DNA of 36,969 nt from assembly GCF_023229105.1 (NCBI RefSeq), contig NZ_JALNZY010000014.1:1-36969 (forward strand), written 5' to 3'. Positions 1 to 7,744 of this stretch are shown here, in pieces (the first letter of the stretch is position 1; every line of letters starts with the position of its first letter). This stretch comes from Sulfurimonas sp. Lineage in GTDB: Bacteria > Campylobacterota > Campylobacteria > Campylobacterales > Sulfurimonadaceae. The position numbers and the translations under genes are program-made. Below the pieces are notes generated by a model. The model worked only from the letters and a program-made list of their open reading frames with translations. It was not told where the DNA came from and made no database searches.

Positions 1-53
1 CGCGACCCCCGGCACCACAAACCAGTGCTCTAACCAGCTGAGCTAATCTCACC
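1..53 (-). tRNA. tRNA-His (GTG), partial
   Basis: Reading the minus strand from 53, the sequence gives an extra 5' G, a 7-nt acceptor strand, the D arm GCTCAGCTGGTTAGAGC and an anticodon arm with loop TTGTGGT, so the anticodon is GTG (His). The extra G at position -1 is the tRNA-His identity element. The window edge cuts the gene after the anticodon arm, so the T arm and 3' end are not seen. It follows tRNA-Pro by 21 bases and is probably co-transcribed with it. Confidence 0.9.
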
Positions 54-74
54 ATAATTTTTTAAATATAAAAG

Positions 75-152
75 TGGTCGGGGTGAAAGGACTCGAACCT
101 TCGGCCCCCTGGTCCCAAACCAGGTACTCTAACCATACTGAGCTACACCCCG
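75..152 (-). tRNA. tRNA-Pro (TGG)
   Basis: The minus strand from 152 folds as a full cloverleaf: acceptor CGGGGTG pairing with CACCCCG, anticodon loop TTTGGGA (anticodon TGG, Pro), T arm with GGTTCGAGTCC, discriminator A and an encoded CCA end at 75-77. It is the first gene of a short tRNA transcript continuing into tRNA-His. Confidence 0.95.
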
Positions 153-197
153 ACTTCTTCCATTAAAACAGTCTTTACAGCTGATTAAGGAGGCGAA

Positions 198-226
198 ATT
201 ATAGTCAATAACTTTTAAAATGTCAA
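198..226 (-). promoter_or_regulatory. sigma-70-type promoter of the tRNA pair
   Basis: On the minus strand TTGACA (221-226) is followed after exactly 17 bases by TATAAT (198-203). Both match the sigma-70 consensus fully. Transcription would start near 191, about 40 bases before tRNA-Pro. A full -35 is unusual in this window, where most promoters show only a -10, and fits a stable-RNA promoter. Confidence 0.85.
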
Positions 227-266
227 TGCTTTTTCTTTATTTCTTTTATATAATTATTTTTTTTAG

Positions 267-272
267 TATAAT
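267..272 (+). promoter_or_regulatory. -10 box for the symporter gene
   Basis: TATAAT preceded by a T-rich stretch and without a clear -35. Start of transcription is expected near 279, giving a leader of about 20 bases that carries AAAGGG at 284-289 as the ribosome binding site. Confidence 0.6.
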
Positions 273-299
273 TGCCTGCTTTTAAAGGGTTTTTAACAT

Positions 300-1640
300 A
301 TGAAAATAGCAAGATTTAGTAGGTTAGGGTTTATTTTAGCGGCTTCTGGAAGTGCTGTTGGACTTGGAAATATTTGGAAGTTTCCATATATTACAGGTGA
401 AAATGGCGGTGGGGCATTTGTTCTTATATACTTAGTAACCGTTTTACTCATTGGTTTTTCTATACTTATAGCTGAGATGCTCATTGGGTATGTGGGAAGA
501 AAAGATGGGGTAAGCTGTTTTGAGTCTCTTGCACCAAAACATAAAAACATCTGGAAATTTGCTGGTTTTCAAAGTGTGACTGGGCTTTTTATCATGACTT
601 TCTACTCCGTAGTTATCGGCTGGATACTTAACTATATCGTAACTTCTACAACCGCGCTTCCAGCATCCATACAAGAGGCTGAAACCACATTTACAACTAT
701 GCTTAGCTCAGATATTTTAACTCAACTCTTTTATCATACTTTAACATTTTTACTCATCACTTACATTCTCACAAAAGGCATCAAAGGTGGTATTCAAAGG
801 CTAAATTTTATACTGATGCCAATACTAATTATTATCCTCCTCGGAATGTCTGCTTACGCCCTCACGCTTGATGCTTTCTCACAATCTTTAGAGTTTATGT
901 TTGCTCCAAAATGGGAGAAAATAAACTCTGGAGTATTTATCACAGCTATCGGTCATGCTTTTTTTACGCTCTCTCTTGGCATGGGAGCTATCCTTACCTA
1001 CTCCGCCTCTATGCCAAAAAACTCAAACCTTGTTCAAAGTGCTATTTGGATAACATTGCTAGATACTGTTATAGCAATAGTTGCAGGCTTGATGCTATTT
1101 ACATTTTTATATGAGTATGGCTCAAGTCCTGCTAAGGGTCCGGGCTTGGTCTTTATCTCTTTGCCTACTGTTTTTTATGAGATGGGCATTATTGGTAATT
1201 TTTTTGCAGTTTTATTTTTTATAGCTCTTGCTTTTGCAGGTTTGACATCTGCCGTCTCTTTAGTAGAGCCTATGATAGAATACTTTATAGATAGGTTTAA
1301 GTGGAGCAGATTAAAAGCTTCTGTATCCATGGGATTGTTTTTTTATCTCTTTGGTATAGTCGCTCTTTTGTCGAATGCTGACGCTTATAAAGAGTTTCTT
1401 ACCTTTGGAAGTAGAAACTTTTTTGACTGGATGGATTATATAACTGCTTCTATCATGCTACCTCTTGCCGGGCTTGTTATGGCTCTTTTTATTGGTTATA
1501 GTGTAGAGAAACAGAGGGTAGAGTCTCTTCTTAAGGCTCAGTTTGGGGCTATTGCATTTCAAGTTTGGTACTTTTCACTTCGTTATATTACACCTGTTGC
1601 TATGATACTACTTGTACTTTCTTTACTGGAGATTATTTAA
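300..1640 (+). CDS. sodium-dependent transporter, NSS family
   Basis: This 446-residue inner-membrane protein has the NSS (SLC6-like) N-terminal signature: SAVGLGNIWKFPY at about residues 18-30 followed by GENGGGAF. In this family the unwound part of helix 1 forms the Na+ and substrate site. About eleven to twelve hydrophobic segments follow, the usual size for bacterial NSS proteins such as LeuT and MhsT. Members symport amino acids or related compounds with Na+; the substrate cannot be read from the sequence. The ATG at 300 sits behind a -10 box and AAAGGG. The stop codon overlaps the start of the next gene by one base, suggesting translational coupling. Confidence 0.9.
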   Translation: MKIARFSRLGFILAASGSAVGLGNIWKFPYITGENGGGAFVLIYLVTVLLIGFSILIAEMLIGYVGRKDGVSCFESLAPKHKNIWKFAGFQSVTGLFIMTFYSVVIGWILNYIVTSTTALPASIQEAETTFTTMLSSDILTQLFYHTLTFLLITYILTKGIKGGIQRLNFILMPILIIILLGMSAYALTLDAFSQSLEFMFAPKWEKINSGVFITAIGHAFFTLSLGMGAILTYSASMPKNSNLVQSAIWITLLDTVIAIVAGLMLFTFLYEYGSSPAKGPGLVFISLPTVFYEMGIIGNFFAVLFFIALAFAGLTSAVSLVEPMIEYFIDRFKWSRLKASVSMGLFFYLFGIVALLSNADAYKEFLTFGSRNFFDWMDYITASIMLPLAGLVMALFIGYSVEKQRVESLLKAQFGAIAFQVWYFSLRYITPVAMILLVLSLLEII

Positions 1641-1918
1641 TGAAAAACGACCTTGAGCAAGAATGCAAACAGATTCTTATAGATGAGGGGATAGCTGAAT
1701 CTTCCACCATAGACTTTGAAGTAAACAAGAAAGTTCACACTCTTACATTTGCTTACATTATAGAGACATTCATGAGTGCATCTGAAGAGTCCAGAGTTGT
1801 GTTTTATGAAGCTCTTAAAAAATCAGTAGATGCAAAAGATATGGGCGTAGATAGATTTTTCGAGGGAATGGGGCAACTTTTACTTATGACTCATCTGTCT
1901 AAAAAGATTGGGCTTTAA
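1640..1918 (+). CDS. small conserved-looking protein of unknown function
   Basis: I take the ATG at 1640, which overlaps the TAA of the symporter gene (TAATG), rather than an in-frame upstream start buried in that gene. The product is 92 residues, acidic, soluble and mostly helical, with no signal peptide, membrane segment or recognisable motif. I do not recognise the family. Tight coupling to the symporter suggests co-expression; it might be an accessory protein for the transporter, but nothing in the sequence proves that. Confidence 0.7.
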   Translation: MKNDLEQECKQILIDEGIAESSTIDFEVNKKVHTLTFAYIIETFMSASEESRVVFYEALKKSVDAKDMGVDRFFEGMGQLLLMTHLSKKIGL

Positions 1919-1941
1919 GAAGAAATAACTTAACTATTTGT

Positions 1942-1947
1942 TATAAT
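1942..1947 (+). promoter_or_regulatory. -10 box placing the transcript start at the GGDEF gene's ATG
   Basis: TATAAT ends only 7 bases before the ATG at 1955. With initiation about 7 bases downstream of the -10 box, the mRNA would begin at or within a base or two of the start codon, and no Shine-Dalgarno sequence could be present. See the leaderless-promoter finding. Confidence 0.6.
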
Positions 1948-1954
1948 CTAACTA

Positions 1955-3574
1955 ATGCTTAAATTTAACAAATATATATTACTCGGTACTGTTTTTATAG
2001 TGTCGGTATTCATTTCCTTTTATTTTATAGATGTTTTTAGTAAAAAAAACATTGACCTTCAAAAACAGATTCTTATAAAACAAGCTCAAACACATTTTAA
2101 AGACCAACTAAACACTAGAGTGTGGAATGCAAGCTATGGTGGAATTTATGCGATACCCAAAGAGGGTCAAAAACCAAATCCATATCTAAGAGACAATATT
2201 TTAAAAGTTGATGAAAACCTCACACTTATAAAGATAAATCCTGCATGGATGTCTAGACAGCTATCTGAAATCTCCAACATAGATGGTTTTCGTTTTCGTA
2301 TAACAAGCCTTAAGCTTATCAACCCAGATAACAAAGCCACTCCTTTTGAAGAGAGAGCACTCAAGTATTTTGAAAAAACAGATGAAAAAGAGTATTATGA
2401 AATAAGTAAAGACTCTAATTTTAACTACATGGGAGCACTCCTTACAACTAACTACTGTCTTCCTTGTCATAAACAGCAAGGCTATTCACTCGGTGATGTT
2501 AGAGGCGGAATAAGTGTTAGTTTAGACTCTAGAGAGTATTTTGAAGTTACTTCGTCTATAAAAACTAGAGTAATTTTATTAAAAGTGTTTGTAGTTATTT
2601 TCTTGTTTAGTATATTTTTACTCATCTTTAAGCAACTAAGATATAACCAACAACTTCAAGCTGAAGTAACACATAGAACAAAAGAGATAGAATCTACCAA
2701 ACAACTCTTGCAAGAGATTATTGATACAGACGCTAGTTTTATAGTGCTTGCAGATGACAAAGGTGTCATATATGCTAACAAGACTATACTTAATTTTACC
2801 GGCTACCACTCTATAGAAGAGTTTAAAAAGAACTACGAACATATGTCTGATGTGTTTGAAAAAGTAGAAGATAACAGCAACTTCATTCAAACATATAATG
2901 ATGGCATCAACTGGATAGAGTACCTTATAAAAGAGCAAGATGCTAAAAAATTAAAAGTTTGCATAAAAAAAGATGCTAAATATAGATATTTTAAACCTTA
3001 TGCAAAAGAGATAAAAACAGATGATAAAGTGCTCTATCTGATAACATTTGATGAAATTACTAACGAGTATATAAAAATAAAAGAGCTAGAGCATATGGCT
3101 TCTACAGACGCTTTAACAAATCTCTTTAACAGAAATAAACTAAATGATGTTTTAAAGAAATCAATAGCACTTTCACGTACTATCTCAGCACCTCTGTGTA
3201 TAATATTTTTAGATATAGATCACTTTAAAAAGGTAAATGACACCTATGGTCATGATGTTGGGGATAAAGTGCTTATAAATATAGCAAATATCATAACTTC
3301 GACTATTCGCTCAGGAGATATAGCTTCTAGATGGGGCGGAGAGGAGTTTATGATTATACTACAAGCAACATCTGCTGTTCACGCTTCTATGCTTGGGGAA
3401 AAACTAAGGGTTAGCGTAGAAGAGCATGTTTTTGAAACTGTTGGCAAGGTTACTGTATCTCTTGGAATTACAGAGTATATAAACGGTGAGAGTGAAGAGG
3501 CATTTGTAAAGAGAGTTGATGAAGCGCTCTACGAAGCTAAAGGAACAGGTAGAAACAAAATCATTGTTAAGTAA
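1955..3574 (+). CDS. diguanylate cyclase with c-type-heme DUF3365 sensor and PAS domain
   Basis: 539 residues. A membrane anchor (about 8-27) leads into a periplasmic domain of the DUF3365/Tll0287 type with a covalent heme c motif CLPCH at 168-172. A second membrane helix (about 207-227) is followed by a short coiled coil, a PAS-like region (about 250-340) and a GGDEF domain. The active-site loop GGEEF is intact (461-465), and RSGD at 452-455 is five residues upstream, matching the product-inhibition I-site. The protein should make cyclic di-GMP under control of a periplasmic heme that could sense redox state or a gas; the ligand is inference. It stands alone after a probable leaderless promoter and ends at a palindromic terminator. 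Confidence 0.88.
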   Translation: MLKFNKYILLGTVFIVSVFISFYFIDVFSKKNIDLQKQILIKQAQTHFKDQLNTRVWNASYGGIYAIPKEGQKPNPYLRDNILKVDENLTLIKINPAWMSRQLSEISNIDGFRFRITSLKLINPDNKATPFEERALKYFEKTDEKEYYEISKDSNFNYMGALLTTNYCLPCHKQQGYSLGDVRGGISVSLDSREYFEVTSSIKTRVILLKVFVVIFLFSIFLLIFKQLRYNQQLQAEVTHRTKEIESTKQLLQEIIDTDASFIVLADDKGVIYANKTILNFTGYHSIEEFKKNYEHMSDVFEKVEDNSNFIQTYNDGINWIEYLIKEQDAKKLKVCIKKDAKYRYFKPYAKEIKTDDKVLYLITFDEITNEYIKIKELEHMASTDALTNLFNRNKLNDVLKKSIALSRTISAPLCIIFLDIDHFKKVNDTYGHDVGDKVLINIANIITSTIRSGDIASRWGGEEFMIILQATSAVHASMLGEKLRVSVEEHVFETVGKVTVSLGITEYINGESEEAFVKRVDEALYEAKGTGRNKIIVK

Positions 3575-3580
3575 GGCTAT

Positions 3581-3608
3581 CTTACTAAAGGAATATTCCT
3601 TTAGTAAG
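3581..3608. terminator. perfect palindrome between convergent genes
   Basis: A perfect 28-base palindrome with 14-base arms CTTACTAAAGGAAT and ATTCCTTTAGTAAG lies 6 bases after the GGDEF stop and 3 bases before the thiG stop. As RNA it folds on either strand. Only a weak T tract follows, so it may act as a bidirectional terminator or a 3'-end stabiliser. Confidence 0.6.
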
Positions 3609-3611
3609 TTA

Positions 3612-4391
3612 TTAAAACTGTATCATTCCATCTATTGGGCTTGATGCTGTCGCGTATGGTCTTTTTGGAATCCTACCAGAGAGATACGACATGCGGCCAG
3701 CGATGATGGCATGCTTCATAGCCTCAGCCATCATCATCGGATTTTGCGCCTGAGCTATAGCGGTGTTTGTCAAAACTCCATCAGCTCCTAACTCCATGGC
3801 ATAAGCAGCATCGCTTGCGCACCCTATCCCTGCATCCACGATTACGGGGACACTTACTGCTTCACGAATAAAGACAATATTGTAAGGATTTTGAATTCCC
3901 AAACCGCTCCCAATTGGCGCTGCAAGAGGCATGATGGCATGAGCACCTGCATCTTCGAGTCTTTTTGCCATGATAGGGTCATCTGAAGTATATGCCATAA
4001 TGGTAAAACCCTCTTTTGAGAGTATTTCACATGCTTTGATAGTCTCTAAAACATCTGGGTAGAGAGTTTTTTGAGTATCCCCGATAACCTCAAGTTTAAT
4101 CAAATCAATCCCAGTTGCCTCACGAGTAAGTCTAAAAGTGGTAATCGCTTCTTCGGCTGTTACACATCCTGCGGAGTTTGGCAAAAACTTAACGTTTGTG
4201 CCTTTAAATGTATCACGAAGATTCTCTTTTTGAGGGTCCGTAATATTTAGGCGGCGGACAGCAACCGTAATAAGCTCACTCCCACTTGCAAGCGTTGCCT
4301 CTTTTGTTGTTTGAAAATCTTTATATTTACCGCTTCCGACAATCAAACGGCTGCCTAGTTCATAATTTCCTATTTTTAATATATCTTTCAT
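3612..4391 (-). CDS. thiG: thiazole synthase ThiG
   Basis: ThiG is a cytoplasmic TIM-barrel enzyme that joins 1-deoxy-D-xylulose 5-phosphate, dehydroglycine and ThiS-thiocarboxylate sulfur to give the thiazole phosphate of thiamine. The 259-residue length is normal. Visible landmarks are the N-terminal LIVGSGKYKDF, the Schiff-base lysine in DLIKLEVIGD (Lys99) and the phosphate-binding GIGCASDAAYAMELGADGVL toward the C-terminus. The ATG at 4391 follows AGGAAG within the end of the upstream nnr gene, 8 bases away, so the two are co-transcribed. thiS, thiF and thiH are not in this window. Confidence 0.96.
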   Translation of the reverse strand: MKDILKIGNYELGSRLIVGSGKYKDFQTTKEATLASGSELITVAVRRLNITDPQKENLRDTFKGTNVKFLPNSAGCVTAEEAITTFRLTREATGIDLIKLEVIGDTQKTLYPDVLETIKACEILSKEGFTIMAYTSDDPIMAKRLEDAGAHAIMPLAAPIGSGLGIQNPYNIVFIREAVSVPVIVDAGIGCASDAAYAMELGADGVLTNTAIAQAQNPMMMAEAMKHAIIAGRMSYLSGRIPKRPYATASSPIDGMIQF

Positions 4392-4399
4392 TTGTCTTC

Positions 4400-5764
4400 C
4401 TATAGTTTACTTATTTCATTGATAAGATCATCAGGCGTGAGCGAAAAATCAGCTCCGCTAAAATTCTGTGCTAGTTTAGCATGTGTTAGTGAAGCGTTGA
4501 TTGCAGCTTCAAGTGTGCTATATCCTTGTGCCAAAAGAGCCCCGATAAGGCCGCTTAGAACATCTCCACTGCCGCCTTTTGCTAGAGACGGCGTTCCATG
4601 TGGGTTTACATAAAATTCGTCTGCCTTGCCTATTATGACATTAGCACCTTTTAAAAGAAGTGTAACATGTGGATATTTTTCACAAAACATCTCTACATAT
4701 CTAAAACGCTCTTTTTGAAGCTCTTCTACTGTTATCTCGACAATATTTGCCCTTTTTAAAAGCGATACAAACTCTTTTGCATGGGGTGTGAGAACAACCT
4801 CATCTCTTTTTAAAACCTCTAAAATAGCCCGCTTGTGAAATATATCAGCATCTGCAATCAGTGGCAGAGAGTTGTCTAAAAACTTCTCTAGCTCTATTTC
4901 GCTAAACTCTTCCCCAAGACCCATTCCTAAAGCCAAAGCCGTTGTGTTTTTAGGCACTTCGTGTGAGTACATGAGCGTATGAGGTATCTCAATTTTTTCA
5001 AATCCCACAAGCGTTACAAGTCCGCTTCCAAATCTCAAGGCACTAAGAGCGCTCATAATACTCGCTCCACACATTTGTCCTGATGCAATAGCCAAGTGCC
5101 CGTAAGAGCCCTTATGAGAATCTTTTTTTGCTCTATTTGGAAGTTTTAAATCTTGCAAATCAAGTAGCTTGCAGTTACTCTTACTTTCGTAAACTTCTCT
5201 GCTGATTCCAAGGTTTATAACTCTTATCTCGCCGAGAACATCCTTTGCCATGTCCAAAAACATGCTTTTTTTCAAAGCTCCCATAGTCAACGTCACATCT
5301 GCCATGAACTTATATCCTGATGAGACATCGCAGGCGATTTTAAAAGCCTCTAAAGTGTTCATCTGCTCAATTATCTCCGCCAGAGCTTCATTGAATTCGC
5401 CGCTAAATCCCGTTCCGACAATAGCATCTACCAAAACATCACACTTTTGAAGCTTTTCGCACTCTTTTACGCCTATGCTAATAGCCCGTTTTTGCTGTAG
5501 GAGCGCCATTTTGGAGGTGGGTTTTTTCGCATAAAAAATTGAGGCATCATACTCTTTATGCAGAAGCCTCGCCAAAGCGATTCCGTCAGCTCCATTATTG
5601 CCGCTTCCACAAACTATGATGACTTTTGCATTTGTGTTAAAATTGTTGCGGATATACTCAGCCATACCCTCTGCGGCATGCTCCATCAAAATATCTTCGC
5701 TTAGAAAAAACTCCTCGTAGCATCTCTTATCTAAAGATGCTACCTCGTTAAAAAGTTTTTGCAT
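4400..5764 (-). CDS. nnr: bifunctional NAD(P)H-hydrate epimerase / ADP-dependent dehydratase
   Basis: A 454-residue fusion of the YjeF N-terminal (epimerase) and carbohydrate-kinase-like (dehydratase) domains, which together repair hydrated NAD(P)H. The epimerase half shows CGSGNNGADG (about 52-61), with Ala where many homologues have a second Gly. The dehydratase half carries the kinase-like GGSGDVLSG signature at about 397-405. Domain order and length match E. coli Nnr (YjeF). The start lies 2 bases after the stop of the upstream P-loop gene, indicating translational coupling; thiG follows 8 bases downstream. Confidence 0.95.
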   Translation of the reverse strand: MQKLFNEVASLDKRCYEEFFLSEDILMEHAAEGMAEYIRNNFNTNAKVIIVCGSGNNGADGIALARLLHKEYDASIFYAKKPTSKMALLQQKRAISIGVKECEKLQKCDVLVDAIVGTGFSGEFNEALAEIIEQMNTLEAFKIACDVSSGYKFMADVTLTMGALKKSMFLDMAKDVLGEIRVINLGISREVYESKSNCKLLDLQDLKLPNRAKKDSHKGSYGHLAIASGQMCGASIMSALSALRFGSGLVTLVGFEKIEIPHTLMYSHEVPKNTTALALGMGLGEEFSEIELEKFLDNSLPLIADADIFHKRAILEVLKRDEVVLTPHAKEFVSLLKRANIVEITVEELQKERFRYVEMFCEKYPHVTLLLKGANVIIGKADEFYVNPHGTPSLAKGGSGDVLSGLIGALLAQGYSTLEAAINASLTHAKLAQNFSGADFSLTPDDLINEISKL

Positions 5765-5766
5765 CT

Positions 5767-6501
5767 CTACTCATCAATAACATACTCGTCTATCTCTACG
5801 ATGTTGCTTTTTATATCGTTAAACAAGAGAGTGTGATAGTTTGTTCTGTACTGATAAAAAAATCTGTTTTTTGGAAGTTTTTTCAAATTTGCCGTATTAA
5901 AATACTCGAAATTTGCGCATCTGCCAAGATACAAAAATGTAAAGAGCAGTTTTATCTGTGGATTTTCAAATGTGCTATGCGGTTGAGCTAGAAAAGTAAG
6001 TCCATATTTTTTCAGATTTAAAAAGTTTAGCATGTAGAGCAAAAAGTCTTCAAATTTTGTATAAAATCCGTTTAAATTTTCAATATCATGGAAAAAATAG
6101 TAATAGTTTTCTAACAATCCCGCTATCTGTAGCGTCTCCGTCAATTTACTTTTTATATCTCTTTTGTTTGAAAAATATGCAGGGTCAACAGCCATGTAGA
6201 TATGTTTTCTCTCATCAATAAGCTTGTTAAACTTCTTTAAAAACTCTTCACTCTCATCAAATTTTATGTAGTTAAAGTGCTCATCTTTGTATCTAAGTTC
6301 TATCTCATCAATATTTGAGTTGGAAAAATCAAGATAGAGTGTTGCAACTTCTTTGTCGATTATATAGTTTCGTATTTTACATGCCAGATTTGTTTTGCCC
6401 GCACCTTCATTTCCCAAAATCAGAGTATTAAAAAAGAGTACCCTCTCTTCAACTTTGAGCGCATTGATGCTACTGACATATTTTCCTAATTTATCTCTCA
6501 T
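5767..6501 (-). CDS. P-loop ATP-binding protein of unknown function
   Basis: 244 residues, no signal peptide or membrane helix. A clear Walker A motif, GNEGAGKT, is at residues 30-37, preceded by the hydrophobic strand FFNTLIL. A strand HIYMAVDP at about residue 98 is a possible Walker B region but lacks the usual acidic pair. The rest is rich in Phe, Tyr and Lys, unlike ABC or AAA+ proteins; a distant relation to HerA/VirB4-like or zonula-occludens-toxin-like NTPases is possible but unproven. It is the first gene of the operon leading to nnr and thiG. The ATG at 6501 follows GAGGGGAAAA. Confidence 0.75.
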   Translation of the reverse strand: MRDKLGKYVSSINALKVEERVLFFNTLILGNEGAGKTNLACKIRNYIIDKEVATLYLDFSNSNIDEIELRYKDEHFNYIKFDESEEFLKKFNKLIDERKHIYMAVDPAYFSNKRDIKSKLTETLQIAGLLENYYYFFHDIENLNGFYTKFEDFLLYMLNFLNLKKYGLTFLAQPHSTFENPQIKLLFTFLYLGRCANFEYFNTANLKKLPKNRFFYQYRTNYHTLLFNDIKSNIVEIDEYVIDE

Positions 6502-6529
6502 TTTTTCCCCTCTAAAAAGTTTGGCAATT

Positions 6530-6535
6530 ATTATA
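6530..6535 (-). promoter_or_regulatory. -10 box of the P-loop/nnr/thiG operon
   Basis: On the minus strand TATAAT lies about 29 bases before the ATG at 6501, giving a leader of roughly 22 bases that contains GAGGGGA as ribosome binding site. Confidence 0.55.
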
Positions 6536-6568
6536 TCTTATCTCTTATAAATTAAGGCTATGCCTACT

Positions 6569-6640
6569 ATCTTACATATTTTATTTTTATAAAGAAAATA
6601 GAACTTGCTTATAAGAAATTAAGCATAATAAATGTAAGAT
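6569..6640. repeat. spaced 9-bp inverted repeat in the divergent promoter region
   Basis: ATCTTACAT (6569-6577) and its exact reverse complement ATGTAAGAT (6632-6640) bracket 54 bases. The right arm lies just after a possible ccpA -10 (CATAAT, 6624-6629). The pair could be operator half-sites for a looping regulator; function unknown. Confidence 0.4.
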
Positions 6641-6672
6641 TTGTGACAAATTTCATATACAAGGATCCCAAC

Positions 6673-7692
6673 ATGTACACTAAGACATTATTAATAGTTG
6701 CATTAGCAGCTTCGTCACTTTTAGCTTCTGATTTACTTACAGATGTGAAGAAAGCTGGATTAAAGCCGATTCCTAATGATAAAAAAGAGCTTTTGAAGTT
6801 GACAGACAATCCAAAGAATCCCATTACTGCCCAAAAGACCGAACTTGGTAAAAAACTCTATTTTGATCCAAGACTCTCAAAAAGCGGTTTTATCAGCTGT
6901 AATAGTTGCCACAATCTCAGCGAAGGCGGAGATGATGGGATTCCTGCTGCTATAGGACATCAATGGACTGCAAATCCACACCATTTAAATTCACCTACAG
7001 TCTATAATGCCGTATTTTTCACTTCTCAATTTTGGGATGGTCGTGACCCTCATCTAGAGGCTCAAGCGCAAGGTCCAATGCAAGCTGCACCTGAGATGTC
7101 TGCAACCCCTGAGCATGTAGTGGCAACTGTTACTTCTATGCCTGAGTATGTTGCAGAATTTAAAAAAGCTTATGGCAAAGATGTAAAGATAACATTTGAA
7201 AAAATTGCTGACACAATTGCAACCTTTGAGAGAACGCTAGTTACACCCTCGGCGTATGATGACTACTTAAACGGGAATGACAAAGCTTTATCTTCTTCAC
7301 AAAAAGAGGGCCTTAAAACTTTTATAGACAAAGGGTGTACTACATGCCATAACGACATCGCTCTTGGCGGTAAGATGAACGTATTTAACGTTACAGGAAC
7401 ATATAAGTACCAAGATGTAGGCGATTTCAAAGGTGACAAAAATGGTATGGTAAAAGTACCTACTTTAAGAAACATCACTCAAACTGCACCATACTTTCAT
7501 AACGGCCAGTATTGGGAGTTAAAAGATGCAATTAAAGAGATGGGACGCATCCAACTCGGTGCAGATATAAGTGACAAAGAGGCTGCTTCAATTGAAGAGT
7601 TTCTAAAAGCACTTGAGGGCAGAAAAGCAGACGTTATACTTCCTCAACTGCCTGCATCTACTTCTAAAACTCCAAAACCGGATATTAATTAA
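6673..7692 (+). CDS. ccpA: di-heme cytochrome c peroxidase
   Basis: A periplasmic enzyme reducing H2O2 to water with electrons from cytochrome c. I chose the ATG at 6673 over an in-frame GTG at 6643 because it has AAGGAT 7 bases upstream and begins directly with a signal peptide (MYTKTLLIVALAASSLLAS). The mature protein has two c-heme motifs, CNSCH at 76-80 and CTTCH at 222-226, in the order and spacing of the bacterial CcpA/MauG-like family, plus TAPYFHNGQYWEL near 271-283. The 339-residue precursor length is typical. It is transcribed divergently from the P-loop operon. Confidence 0.93.
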   Translation: MYTKTLLIVALAASSLLASDLLTDVKKAGLKPIPNDKKELLKLTDNPKNPITAQKTELGKKLYFDPRLSKSGFISCNSCHNLSEGGDDGIPAAIGHQWTANPHHLNSPTVYNAVFFTSQFWDGRDPHLEAQAQGPMQAAPEMSATPEHVVATVTSMPEYVAEFKKAYGKDVKITFEKIADTIATFERTLVTPSAYDDYLNGNDKALSSSQKEGLKTFIDKGCTTCHNDIALGGKMNVFNVTGTYKYQDVGDFKGDKNGMVKVPTLRNITQTAPYFHNGQYWELKDAIKEMGRIQLGADISDKEAASIEEFLKALEGRKADVILPQLPASTSKTPKPDIN

Positions 7693-7716
7693 ATATCCTC
7701 CTGCTGCTGCGCAATT

Positions 7717-7738
7717 TATACCCAAAAAAGGGTATAAT
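7717..7738 (+). promoter_or_regulatory. -10 box inside an inverted repeat, upstream of the kdsD-like gene
   Basis: TATACCC (7717-7723) and GGGTATA (7730-7736) are exact inverted repeats around six A residues. The right arm overlaps the -10 box TATAAT (7733-7738), which ends 6 bases before the ATG at 7745. As RNA the hairpin could also end the ccpA transcript, but no T tract follows. A repressor operator or a leaderless promoter with a fortuitous dyad are both possible. Confidence 0.5.
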
Positions 7739-7744
7739 TGCATC

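Noticed and set aside
6636..6660. FNR-like box (TTGTGAC...) before ccpA
   Set aside because: Only one half-site is plausible; the other half does not match, and it lies at or after the expected transcription start.
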